Of a DNA stretch of 41,024 bases, positions 30,510 through 37,617 are shown piece after piece. The DNA is from a virus: the IMG/VR virus record IMGVR_UViG_3300008220_000017, positions 1-41,024 of that record; one strand, 5' to 3'. Both the position numbers and the translations under genes were made by a program. Position 1 is the first letter of the stretch, and each line of letters starts with the position of its first letter. The notes under the pieces are model-generated. The model did not search any database and had not been told where the DNA came from. It saw nothing but the letters and a program-made list of their open reading frames with translations.

Positions 30510-31040
30510 ATGGAAGAATGGCGCGATGTTGTTGGCTACGAGGGATATTACGAAGTCTCCTCTTTAGGGAGGGTCAGGAGTGTTCAGAGGGTTGTTGATT
30601 GTGGTTGCCGTGGTATGCGGCGGCTACCAACCCGTTTGCTGAAACAAGTGGATATTGGGGGCTATTTGACGGTTCAACTGAACCGCGATCGGGCAACCTT
30701 CAAAGCGTTGATACATCGCCTTGTCTGCATAGCTTGGCATGGCCCTCCGCCATCAGAAAAACACCAAGTCGCTCACGGTGATGGGTCAAGAAAAAATAAC
30801 AAACCGGACAACCTAAGGTGGGTGACTGCGGCAGAGAATGCGGCGGATCGAAGGGCACATGGGCGCACTGCGGAAGGACAGAGGAACTGGAACACCAAGC
30901 TGAACCCCCAACTTGTCCGAGAAATTAGGCGTAGGGCTTTGAACGGTGAAGCCTTTGTCGAACTAGCTAAAATGGCAAAATGCAGCGCCACGAATATACG
31001 TCACATAGTCAACAGACGAATATGGAAACACGTTGAATGA
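30510..31040 (+). CDS. NUMOD4-HNH homing endonuclease
   Basis: 176 residues: NUMOD4-type start EEWRDVVGYEGYYEVSSLGR-VRSV, HNH core HRLVCIAWHGPPPSEKHQVA, HGDGSRKNNKPDNLRWVTAA, then a C-terminal DNA-binding helix-turn-helix (NPQLVREIRRRALNGEAF, IRHIVNRRIWKHV). Same family as the genes at 31454 and 6910. No good ribosome binding site, low expression likely. A terminator follows at once. Confidence 0.92.
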   Translation: MEEWRDVVGYEGYYEVSSLGRVRSVQRVVDCGCRGMRRLPTRLLKQVDIGGYLTVQLNRDRATFKALIHRLVCIAWHGPPPSEKHQVAHGDGSRKNNKPDNLRWVTAAENAADRRAHGRTAEGQRNWNTKLNPQLVREIRRRALNGEAFVELAKMAKCSATNIRHIVNRRIWKHVE

Positions 31041-31045
31041 ATTAA

Positions 31046-31067
31046 CCTCGCTTCGGCGGGGTTTTTT
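31046..31067 (+). terminator. Intrinsic terminator after HNH gene
   Basis: CCTCGC-TTCG-GCGGGG then six T; base for base the same hairpin and T-run as at 18839. It would end transcripts of the HNH gene and reduce entry into the tail genes unless antiterminated. Confidence 0.88.
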
Positions 31068-31081
31068 ATTGGAGGGCCAAA

Positions 31082-31417
31082 ATGGCGTTCGCATCCTACT
31101 CAATCACACCAGCCCAAAATATTACGATTGCCGGTCAGTCGATCGCAGAGGGCACGACCTCACCGGGCACGGTGAACCTCGCAATTCGCCAGCTCATGGC
31201 GGACGGCAAGGCCCTGTCCGATCAGTTCGCAGGCCTCAATCTCGCCGGATATGCTCCGTTGAACGCTCCCGTGTTCACCGGACAGCCGACGTTCCAAGGA
31301 CGCGGCGGGTTCCTGTATCACGCGAACAGCGCGAACGCTTCCGGGCGCATCTTCATCCAGGCCGAAGGCGATGCGCTGCCCGCGCTTAGCAACGGCGATC
31401 TCTTAGCTACTTATTAG
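31082..31417 (+). CDS. Tail fibre-like short protein (111 aa)
   Basis: 111 residues: MAFASYSITPAQNITIAGQS, GTTSPGTVNLAIRQLMADGK, then NAPVFTGQPTFQGRGGFLYH, the NAP.FTG pattern of phage tail fibre shafts, ending ALSNGDLLATY. GGAGGG precedes ATG 31082. It stops 36 bp before an HNH gene; it could be complete or the N-terminal part of a fibre cut by that insertion. Confidence 0.65.
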   Translation: MAFASYSITPAQNITIAGQSIAEGTTSPGTVNLAIRQLMADGKALSDQFAGLNLAGYAPLNAPVFTGQPTFQGRGGFLYHANSANASGRIFIQAEGDALPALSNGDLLATY

Positions 31418-31453
31418 ATTGACATATAGCGCCGTTGGTATCAGAATCCCTTC

Positions 31454-32149
31454 ATGGAAACAAAGATTTGCGCATGTTGTAAGCAGGCGGTTTCGACTGC
31501 CGATTTCTCTCCATTCAAAACCAGTAAGGACGGCTTGTATAGTTACTGTCGGCCTTGCGCTCGCGCAAAAGCCCGCGCGCCTGCCCCTCCTCCGATTGAA
31601 ACGAGCGAAGGGGAGAGTTGGAGACCTGCGTCAGGTTGGGAAGATCTATACGCAGTGAGCAGCTTGGGCAGGGTCAAGGTTTTGAAGCGCGAAGCAAGAT
31701 GCAAAAATCGCTGGGGCGAAATCGTCCAAACACGACCGGAAAAGCTCATGCACCCAAGCTCTACCAAGTTTGGGCATTTAGCCGTTACCTTTGCAAGAGG
31801 AAGCGAAAGATCAAGAAAGCTAGTCCATCGCTTGGTCGCCGAAGCTTTCATCGGACCTTGCCCAACCAGTGAGCATCATTGCGCCCATTGGGACGGTGAC
31901 CCAGCAAATAACAAGGTTGAAAATTTACGATGGGCTACTGCTGCGGAGAATGCTGCGGATACAAAACGGCATGGTCATCTAAGACAAGGCGAAGAGAGCA
32001 ACCTTTCTCGCCTCACTGAAACGGATGTGATTCAAATTCGCTCGGATGCCTCTTCTGGGAAAAGTGCGGCCATCCTAGCAGAAAAATATTCCATGACCGC
32101 TGCCGGTATTTACAAGATAATTAATCGAGAAAACTGGAAACACATCTAG
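31454..32149 (+). CDS. HNH homing endonuclease with N-terminal zinc motif
   Basis: 231 residues: a Cys pair module (CACCKQAVSTADFSPFKTSK, then YCRPC) that should bind zinc, a NUMOD4-like WRPASGWEDLYAVSSLGRVK, HNH core HRLVAEAFIGPCPTSEHHCA and HWDGDPANNKVENLRWATAA, and a C-terminal helix-turn-helix ending NRENWKHI. Close relative of the 30510 gene. More AT-rich than neighbours; no clear ribosome binding site. Confidence 0.92.
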   Translation: METKICACCKQAVSTADFSPFKTSKDGLYSYCRPCARAKARAPAPPPIETSEGESWRPASGWEDLYAVSSLGRVKVLKREARCKNRWGEIVQTRPEKLMHPSSTKFGHLAVTFARGSERSRKLVHRLVAEAFIGPCPTSEHHCAHWDGDPANNKVENLRWATAAENAADTKRHGHLRQGEESNLSRLTETDVIQIRSDASSGKSAAILAEKYSMTAAGIYKIINRENWKHI

Positions 32150-32160
32150 GAGCGGCTAAA

Positions 32161-32211
32161 ATGATCAATTGGACCGAGCGGCTTTCGAGCCGCTTTTTTT
32201 GTGCCCAATGA
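32161..32211 (+). CDS. 16-codon leader ORF spanning a terminator
   Basis: ATG 32161 follows AGGAGCGGC and codes MINWTERLSSRFFCAQ; its stop overlaps the next ATG as ATGA. The ORF runs through the whole terminator hairpin at 32178-32200. The downstream gene has no ribosome binding site of its own (a T-run precedes it), so it probably depends on translation of this ORF. Confidence 0.5.
   Translation: MINWTERLSSRFFCAQ
32178..32200 (+). terminator. Intrinsic terminator inside the leader ORF
   Basis: GCGGCT-TTCG-AGCCGC, perfect 6-bp stem with UUCG loop, followed by seven T. Strong by shape. Because a ribosome on the 16-codon ORF would cover the stem, termination may be controlled by translation. 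Confidence 0.85.
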
Positions 32212-32672
32212 GCCTGCGCATCCAAGACGCGGGCACGCTGCGGACCATCAAGCGCCTGCGCATTCAACAGGGCGGCATTCTTCGCGACATCCGACGCCTG
32301 CGCGTGATGCACGATGGTGTCCTACGCACCGTCGCGGTTTTCGCCGAGCAACTGACGGCCAGCGCCAATCCTTCGTCGGTAGGCGGCACACAAAGTTCCG
32401 ACCAGCCCATCACGGTCACGTCCGACGGAACTACTGCTTCCCCTTCAGGCGGGCGCGCCCCCTTCAATTACGCATGGACGCAAACCAGCGGGCCGAGCGC
32501 GACGATCACCGCGCCCGCCATGGCGACCACGCAATTCCGGGCCACCGTCGATCCCTTCGACACGGTGTCCCTCTCCTTTCGCTGCACGATCACCGATGCT
32601 GTCGGACAGTCCGCAAGCACTGAGGTCACGGCGCTTCTCAATAACCTTGGCGGGGGCGGTACACCACTATGA
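32208..32672 (+). CDS. Tail protein with Ig/PKD-like domain (154 aa)
   Basis: 154 residues from ATG 32208 (MSLRIQDAGTLRTIKRLRIQ). The N-terminal 45 residues contain a repeated motif (LRTIKRLRIQ, LRDIRRLRVM, LRTVAVF) that looks like a virion attachment strand set. The rest is a beta-sandwich of Ig/PKD type (SGGRAPFNYAWTQTSGPSAT, VDPFDTVSLSFRCTITDAVG). Probably decorates the tail and binds the host surface. ATGA junctions both sides. Confidence 0.7.
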   Translation: MSLRIQDAGTLRTIKRLRIQQGGILRDIRRLRVMHDGVLRTVAVFAEQLTASANPSSVGGTQSSDQPITVTSDGTTASPSGGRAPFNYAWTQTSGPSATITAPAMATTQFRATVDPFDTVSLSFRCTITDAVGQSASTEVTALLNNLGGGGTPL

Positions 32673-34564
32673 GCCGTATTAAATACTTCGAAACCATCAC
32701 CAATTCGCGCGGCGACAGCTTGGCGAATTACCGGGTGCAGGTGGTCGATAGCGCAGGCGCAATCGTCATGATCTATCAAGACGAAGCTGGAACGCGATTT
32801 CAGGACGCGGCGGGCAATGTGGTAAATTTCACGCTGGCTGGCCCCGCTGGCAAGGCCGAGTTTTGGTGGGAGCCCGCATCCGGGCAAATCCTCCAGGTTC
32901 TAGATGCAGCAGGCAATCTGGTGGATGCCACTGATGGCTTTGCGAATAAGTATGTTCTGACGAACCTTCCCGGCAATATCGCCACGGCGGCAGTTGATGG
33001 CCTCGACACATCGCTTGCTGCAAAAGCCGAGTCCGCTGCGCTCGCTTCGCCCGATCCCGACAAAGGCGCGGCTCTGGTTGGGACGAAGCGCGCGAACGTA
33101 ACAGGCTCGGTTCCGCGCGAGGTCAACCGGGTCCTGTGGGAAAAGCCGATTACCCCGTTCGACAAGGGCGCTGTGATGGATGCCCGTATGACGGGGGCTA
33201 GTGCCAATAACAGCGGCGCGGTGGACCCCAATTCTACCGATGACACCGATGCATTTGAGGCGTTCCTGTTTGAACTAGCAGCCACCGGACGCCCTGGCGA
33301 GCTTTGGCCCCGCGACGAGAACTTCGACCCCGCCAACCCGCCGGGGATGCGTCTGTCGCGTACGATTACGGTTCCGTCCGGTCGCAACAACATTTCGCTG
33401 AAAGGTCCGGGGCGAGAACTGTTCAAGATCATACAGACGGCGAATTTCGATTCCCCGCTGCTGGTGTTCGATGCTGAATTTGACCACCTGCGCGCGGACA
33501 TTCGCGACTTCACGGTAACGCGCACCGACCCCGGCCCCGGCGGTCAGGGGGTTGCGAATGCCCCGGCAATTTCCATCCGCAATTATCACTCGTTCACGCT
33601 GGATGGCATTCGGACGAACCGGATGGGTTGCGGCATTCAGATCCTCGGCTCGCTTGGCGGAAACATCGACAACTGCCTATCGTGGTATGATCGCTACGGC
33701 ATTCGTCTGGACTGGACCTCGGACTACACCACTACGCCGAACCTTATCTCGATCAACGACACGCAGCTTATCGCCAGCTACGAGATTGGCCTTTACGCGT
33801 TTCGCCCTACGAAACTGCGGGCACGCAACTTCGGAATTGAACAAACTGCGGTAGAGAACCCCAACTGGGCAGCAGATGGCAATGGTGTTCTTATCCAAGA
33901 CGCTTGCCACGCAGGCCATGAAGCCGTCGATCTCGATTTTTATATGGAAGGCGTCAAAGGTTACGGCGTTCAGATCATAGACCGCCGTGACAAGGAAACG
34001 TACTACAAGATGAAGGGCACGATCAACCGCGTTCACGAAGATCAGCTCGCCGATATTCTTATCAATATGGCGAGCCATCAGGCGGGCGATCCTGTTACCA
34101 CGCTCGTCAACGAATGCCAGCACGGCACTGTCATTCCCGGCTATACTCCAAGCGCGGCTCGCCCGTATCTGGCCGCCAATCCTGCCGCAGCATACAAGAA
34201 TTTCACCCTGCGCGACGAGCGGGCGATGTATCGCGATGCCGCTGAGCGCCCGGTTCTTGGCACTAACGTCACTCGCCCGCGTCCCGGTGGTGACTTCAAC
34301 GCTTACGTTCCGAATGCGTCCACGAACGGCGTAGGGATCGAAGTCGTAAAGCAGAACGCGGGCATCTATCGCATCTTTCCGGCGCGAGGCTGGAACCGCG
34401 AAACCGTTAATATCCGTTTGGTTTCGGGGACTAATACGCAGGGATTGGTGCCTCGTCTTTCCGGCGAAACCGCCGATTATGTGGAATACACATGGGAGGT
34501 CTACAACGGCACCGCATGGGTAACCAGCGATGCCGCCTTCTGGGTGAGCGGGACTTACCTGTGA
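32669..34564 (+). CDS. Tailspike (right-handed beta-helix, pectate-lyase-like)
   Basis: 631 residues. N-terminal virion-binding part (MSRIKYFETITNSRGDSLAN, about 1-120), then a beta-helix domain of the pectate lyase/P22 tailspike pattern: DDTDAFEAFLFELAATGRPG, ITVPSGRNNISLKGPGREL, AISIRNYHSFTLDGIRTNRM, IDNCLSWYDRYGIRLDW; C-terminal beta domain ending WVTSDAAFWVSGTYL. It would bind and cleave host surface glycan. Last gene of the tail block. Confidence 0.85.
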   Translation: MSRIKYFETITNSRGDSLANYRVQVVDSAGAIVMIYQDEAGTRFQDAAGNVVNFTLAGPAGKAEFWWEPASGQILQVLDAAGNLVDATDGFANKYVLTNLPGNIATAAVDGLDTSLAAKAESAALASPDPDKGAALVGTKRANVTGSVPREVNRVLWEKPITPFDKGAVMDARMTGASANNSGAVDPNSTDDTDAFEAFLFELAATGRPGELWPRDENFDPANPPGMRLSRTITVPSGRNNISLKGPGRELFKIIQTANFDSPLLVFDAEFDHLRADIRDFTVTRTDPGPGGQGVANAPAISIRNYHSFTLDGIRTNRMGCGIQILGSLGGNIDNCLSWYDRYGIRLDWTSDYTTTPNLISINDTQLIASYEIGLYAFRPTKLRARNFGIEQTAVENPNWAADGNGVLIQDACHAGHEAVDLDFYMEGVKGYGVQIIDRRDKETYYKMKGTINRVHEDQLADILINMASHQAGDPVTTLVNECQHGTVIPGYTPSAARPYLAANPAAAYKNFTLRDERAMYRDAAERPVLGTNVTRPRPGGDFNAYVPNASTNGVGIEVVKQNAGIYRIFPARGWNRETVNIRLVSGTNTQGLVPRLSGETADYVEYTWEVYNGTAWVTSDAAFWVSGTYL

Positions 34565-34589
34565 TGCGGTCGTTTGTGGGGAGGCGGTG

Positions 34590-35000
34590 ATGGACCTCCT
34601 GTCTGCCATAGCCGTATCCCTTCGCGTCTCAATCATCATCATCGCGGGCGCGATGGTGGTGGGGCTTTGGCGGGAAAATTGGGCGGTTGTGACGCGCAAG
34701 CCGGGGTGGCGCGTCCATCTTACTTCCACGATCTTTACCGTAATGGTGGTGGCCGGCGCGATCATTTCGAGCGTCAACGTCTTTCCCGATGCGGGCTGGT
34801 CTATCCCTCGCAATGTGCGCCTTGGTGTGGTCAATTTTGGCCTGTCTCTATTCCTGGTCGGAACGCTGACCGGGCTTTATCGCCGCGCCCTTCGCTCCGG
34901 TCCTGAACAAGCCCGCGCCGCCTTTTTGACAGGCATCGCGATAGTCGCCGTGGGGTGCGCGTTTGTCGCCCTGCTTCATGCGGCCGGGAATCATGCGTGA
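34590..35000 (+). CDS. Membrane protein of lysis cassette (holin-type, 136 aa)
   Basis: 136 residues with four likely membrane segments (VSIIIIAGAMVVGLW; STIFTVMVVAGAIISSV; LGVVNFGLSLFLVGTLTGLY; AFLTGIAIVAVGCAFVALL). GGGGAGG lies before ATG 34590. Placed directly before a second membrane protein and the endolysin; holin or antiholin are the natural roles, not distinguishable here. Confidence 0.7.
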   Translation: MDLLSAIAVSLRVSIIIIAGAMVVGLWRENWAVVTRKPGWRVHLTSTIFTVMVVAGAIISSVNVFPDAGWSIPRNVRLGVVNFGLSLFLVGTLTGLYRRALRSGPEQARAAFLTGIAIVAVGCAFVALLHAAGNHA

Positions 35001-35437
35001 ACCTGCTGCGAGAAATCCCTGCCAAGTGGTGGGCGGTGCTGCTGGGGGTCTTGTTCGGCTCCCTCGCACTGATCGCCATGGATGGGCCAAAGAAGGGCTA
35101 CGGCAGGACAATCGTTACAGCGTGTCTGACCGCGCCGCTCTTGTCGGTGCTGGCCGGGGCAATGCTGCCGTCTGACACCTCACTGGAAATAGCCGCGCTG
35201 ATCGGGGGCGTGACCACTCTAGGCGGTATGGCGGTGATCGTGGCGGTGTCTCGCCTTGCCCCCTCGCTGGTGACGGCAGGGCTTACAGGTATCGCCCGGA
35301 CCTATCTCGAAATCAATCCGAGCGAACCGGGGAAGCCCGGCGAAGTGACGCGCAGGCGTGAGGACGGAACGCCGGAAAACCCGGAACCTACGCTGGATGA
35401 ACTGGCGCGCAGGTTCGACGAAAGGAAAGACCAATGA
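34997..35437 (+). CDS. Holin-like membrane protein (146 aa)
   Basis: 146 residues from GTG 34997 (GTGA overlap). Three likely membrane segments (WWAVLLGVLFGSLALIAM; TACLTAPLLSVLAGAML; LIGGVTTLGGMAVIVAVS) and a charged cytoplasmic tail (GKPGEVTRRREDGTPENPEP, DELARRFDERKDQ), the shape of phage holins. Immediately upstream of the endolysin with an ATGA junction, hence the preferred holin candidate. Confidence 0.75.
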   Translation: MNLLREIPAKWWAVLLGVLFGSLALIAMDGPKKGYGRTIVTACLTAPLLSVLAGAMLPSDTSLEIAALIGGVTTLGGMAVIVAVSRLAPSLVTAGLTGIARTYLEINPSEPGKPGEVTRRREDGTPENPEPTLDELARRFDERKDQ

Positions 35438-36045
35438 AGCTTGATCGCGAGCCGATCTTTGACGCTGTGCGCGTCATGTTGAAGCGCGGCTTCACCACCA
35501 CTGAGGTTAAGGCACTGGACGCTGCGATAGACGAGGCGACCGGCACCATCGTTGTGACCGCGCCGCAAGAGGATTGGATCAAGCTGGCTGCGCCGCTGGT
35601 CGAACGGTTCGAAGGCATGGCGCGTAAAGTCCCCGGTGGCGTGCAGGCCTATCCCGATCCTGGCACTGGCGGCAAGCCTTGGACGATTGGCGTAGGGTCA
35701 ACCACAGACGAGAATGGCGACCCGATCAAACCGGGTGACGTTTGGCCGCTGGCTCGCGCCCGCGCTCGTTTCGAAGCTCACTTGGCCGAGTTCGGCGAGG
35801 GAGTGGACAAACTGCTTGCCGGGAAGCCCGCTACAGCGCCCCAGAAAGCCGCGATGACAAGTCTGGCGTATAATATCGGCTTGTCGGCTCTTGCGCGCTC
35901 TACCGTGCTTAGATTGCACCGTGCGGGCGATTATGCCGGTGCGGCCAAGGCCTTTGCCATGTGGGTCAAAGCCGGGGGAAAGACTCTACCGGGCCTAGTT
36001 CGACGAAGAGCCGCTGAGGCGACGCTTTACGGGAGGGGTAGCTAA
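35434..36045 (+). CDS. GH24 endolysin (lysozyme) with replaced C-terminus
   Basis: 203 residues. An N-terminal helical extension (1-50) precedes the lysozyme domain: catalytic Glu in RFEG (Glu60), AYPDP (Asp75) and WTIGVGST (Thr84), then KAAMTSLAYNIGLSAL and the C-terminal AGGKTLPGLVRRRAAEATLY. It cleaves glycan strands of peptidoglycan. No signal peptide, so release by a holin. The last ~17 codons overlap an antisense nuclease gene, and a second version of the C-terminal end lies at 36616-36690. AAAGGAAAG before ATG 35434. Confidence 0.92.
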   Translation: MKLDREPIFDAVRVMLKRGFTTTEVKALDAAIDEATGTIVVTAPQEDWIKLAAPLVERFEGMARKVPGGVQAYPDPGTGGKPWTIGVGSTTDENGDPIKPGDVWPLARARARFEAHLAEFGEGVDKLLAGKPATAPQKAAMTSLAYNIGLSALARSTVLRLHRAGDYAGAAKAFAMWVKAGGKTLPGLVRRRAAEATLYGRGS

Positions 36046-36576
36046 ATGCTCGTCTGTCCAGCCTTGCGCAATCCTGTATCTCAACGTGGTCGCCTCTATT
36101 CCCAACATGCGCGACAAATCGGCCAACCTCATCTCTTTGCCGAGGTAAGTCACAATACGCTTGCGCGAGATATGTGCAGATTGTTCAAGCGGGGACGCCC
36201 AACGGCAATTGCTCGGCTCATAGGCTCCAGTGCTGTCGATACGATCCAAAGTTTTACCTGCTGGGCGTTCGCCCATATCCGCCAAAAAGTTAGCAAACTC
36301 TTGCCATCTGGCACACACGGAAATGCCTTTAGCTCCGTAATCCGGGAAGCGACTTGCCCGAGGGTTTTGGCAGCGTTGCTTCATCATTGCCCATGTCGTG
36401 TAGGTGCGACTCAAGGCCGTATGGGTCGTATGCCCATGTTTGCGGGAATTTGCGCTAGCCGAACAGGAGCGCGAACAGAATCGCCCCCTTCCATTCATCA
36501 AACGCCGCTGTGTGGTTTCGAACGTCTCGCCGCAGACAGAACAACGCTGGCTAATTCTCGGGACCTTTTTCGACAT
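35995..36576 (-). CDS. Putative phage homing endonuclease, antisense in endolysin
   Basis: 193 residues from ATG 36576 (MSKKVPRISQ) behind GGTGGGG; the ORF is open to 36615. N-terminal zinc-type module (CSVCGETF...GRGRFCSRSCSASA), then a conserved block seen in mobile phage nucleases: RTYTTWAMMKQRCQNP, DYGAKGISVCARWQEFANFL, DMGERPAGKTLDRIDSTGAY, EPSNCRWA; then a C-terminal helix-turn-helix (LADLSRMLGIEATTLRYRI). Homing function is from family context. It lies inside the endolysin gene on the other strand and is more AT-rich than neighbours. Confidence 0.85.
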   Translation of the reverse strand: MSKKVPRISQRCSVCGETFETTQRRLMNGRGRFCSRSCSASANSRKHGHTTHTALSRTYTTWAMMKQRCQNPRASRFPDYGAKGISVCARWQEFANFLADMGERPAGKTLDRIDSTGAYEPSNCRWASPLEQSAHISRKRIVTYLGKEMRLADLSRMLGIEATTLRYRIAQGWTDEHLATPPVKRRLSGSSSN

Positions 36577-36615
36577 GCCCCACCAATAGTGCACATGTAT
36601 CGGGTTTGCAATCAA

Positions 36616-36690
36616 ATTAAAGCTGGCGGCAAGGTGATGGCCGGATTGATCCGCCGCCGCGCTGCCGAAGCGGAGTTGTACCGATCATGA
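36616..36690 (+). pseudogene. Displaced original 3' end of the endolysin gene
   Basis: An open stretch codes IKAGGKVMAGLIRRRAAEAE then LYRS and TGA. It matches the endolysin C-terminus (16 of 21 identical from KAGGK). Its TGA overlaps the start of the next gene as ATGA, the junction style of the intact operon, so this is the original end and the copy at 35968-36045 is the newcomer. It has no start of its own. Confidence 0.85.
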
Positions 36691-36944
36691 CCTTCCCGCG
36701 CATCAGCAACCACGGAAGCGAAGTCTTTCTGCTCGGCGTGATGGCCCTTGGGGTCATTATCCTCATCGGAATTGCGATCGGCAAGGGCAAGGTGGACGGG
36801 CTGGACATAGCCGCTTTCCTGCTCGTTCTACAGCGTATTGTGGAGGCCGTTCAAAAGCGGTGGGAACAGCGATCTGTAGATCAAATGGGCCGCAGTCTCG
36901 CCAATGCTCCGCAAGCCACACCCCCAACAACGGATGAAGCATGA
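36687..36944 (+). CDS. Small membrane protein after endolysin (85 aa)
   Basis: 85 residues with one clear membrane segment (LLGVMALGVIILIGIAIG) and a second hydrophobic helix (LDIAAFLLVLQRIVEAV), then a polar tail. Its ATG overlaps the TGA of the displaced endolysin end; translational coupling to the endolysin is now broken by the nuclease insertion. Lysis role is inferred from place only. Confidence 0.75.
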   Translation: MTFPRISNHGSEVFLLGVMALGVIILIGIAIGKGKVDGLDIAAFLLVLQRIVEAVQKRWEQRSVDQMGRSLANAPQATPPTTDEA

Positions 36945-37306
36945 TGTTCGGACAATTCTTCGCGCCCGTATGGGTCAGGATAGCCGCTGCCGTGTTCGGG
37001 CTGCTCCTTGTCGCGCTGGCGGTCCAGTCGTGGCGGCTAGGCGCTGCAAACGAGCGGGTGGAAGAGACGCGCAACGCCCTCGCTGCCGAACGCGCCCAGC
37101 ATGACGTTACGCGCGCTTCACTGGACGAGCTGACCTTTGAGATGACCCGCCTTGTCCAAGAGGGTGAGGTTCGAGCCGAGCGGGTGAACGAAGCCATGGC
37201 GCGGGTTGCTGACGAAACAGCGGCAATGAAGGAGCGCGCTCAGATTATCGAGCGCGATGGTCTGGGTGAGGACTATGTGAGCGATCTACGGGAGGCGGGG
37301 ATATGA
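36941..37306 (+). CDS. i-spanin (Rz-like)
   Basis: 121 residues: one N-terminal membrane anchor (VWVRIAAAVFGLLLVALAV) followed by a long coiled coil (residues 35-105, RVEETRNALAAERAQHDVTR...). This is the Rz-type inner membrane spanin that, with the lipoprotein coded next, fuses inner and outer membranes at the end of lysis. ATGA junctions both sides. Confidence 0.82.
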   Translation: MMFGQFFAPVWVRIAAAVFGLLLVALAVQSWRLGAANERVEETRNALAAERAQHDVTRASLDELTFEMTRLVQEGEVRAERVNEAMARVADETAAMKERAQIIERDGLGEDYVSDLREAGI

Positions 37307-37614
37307 GGGTGGAATTCGGGAACAGCGGTTTTTGCGGTATTTCCCCTCGAAAGTGGCGGAAGTCTGCCGTTTTTATGGGAATTCTTCTTTCGGCCTGTTC
37401 GCACAACGAACCGGGTATTGAGGTCCGCACGGTCGAGGTTTTGCGCCCAGTCCCCTGCATCCCCCGCGATCAGATCCCAGCTGAGCCCGCCACGGTAGGC
37501 GATAGGCTTACCGGCGATCCCGTTCTTGACCTTCCCACTGTAGCTGCATCGGCATTGGCCTTGCGTGCGTGGGGTCGGGAGATGGAGGCAGCGCTTATTG
37601 CTTGCGCGGAGTGA
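37303..37614 (+). CDS. o-spanin lipoprotein (Rz1-like)
   Basis: 103 residues with a lipoprotein signal: basic RKWRK (16-20), hydrophobic AVFMGILL and lipobox L-S-A-Cys with Cys32, then a Pro-rich outer part (RPVPCIPRDQIPAEPA). Outer-membrane partner of the spanin upstream. Here it is separate from the i-spanin gene (4-bp overlap) rather than embedded in it as in lambda. A start at Met25 would spoil the signal, so ATG 37303 is kept. Confidence 0.8.
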   Translation: MRVEFGNSGFCGISPRKWRKSAVFMGILLSACSHNEPGIEVRTVEVLRPVPCIPRDQIPAEPATVGDRLTGDPVLDLPTVAASALALRAWGREMEAALIACAE

Positions 37615-37617
37615 GGC

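Noticed and set aside
36046-36690. 214-codon plus-strand ORF
   Set aside because: It is antisense to the nuclease gene and becomes meaningful only in its last 25 codons, the displaced endolysin end.
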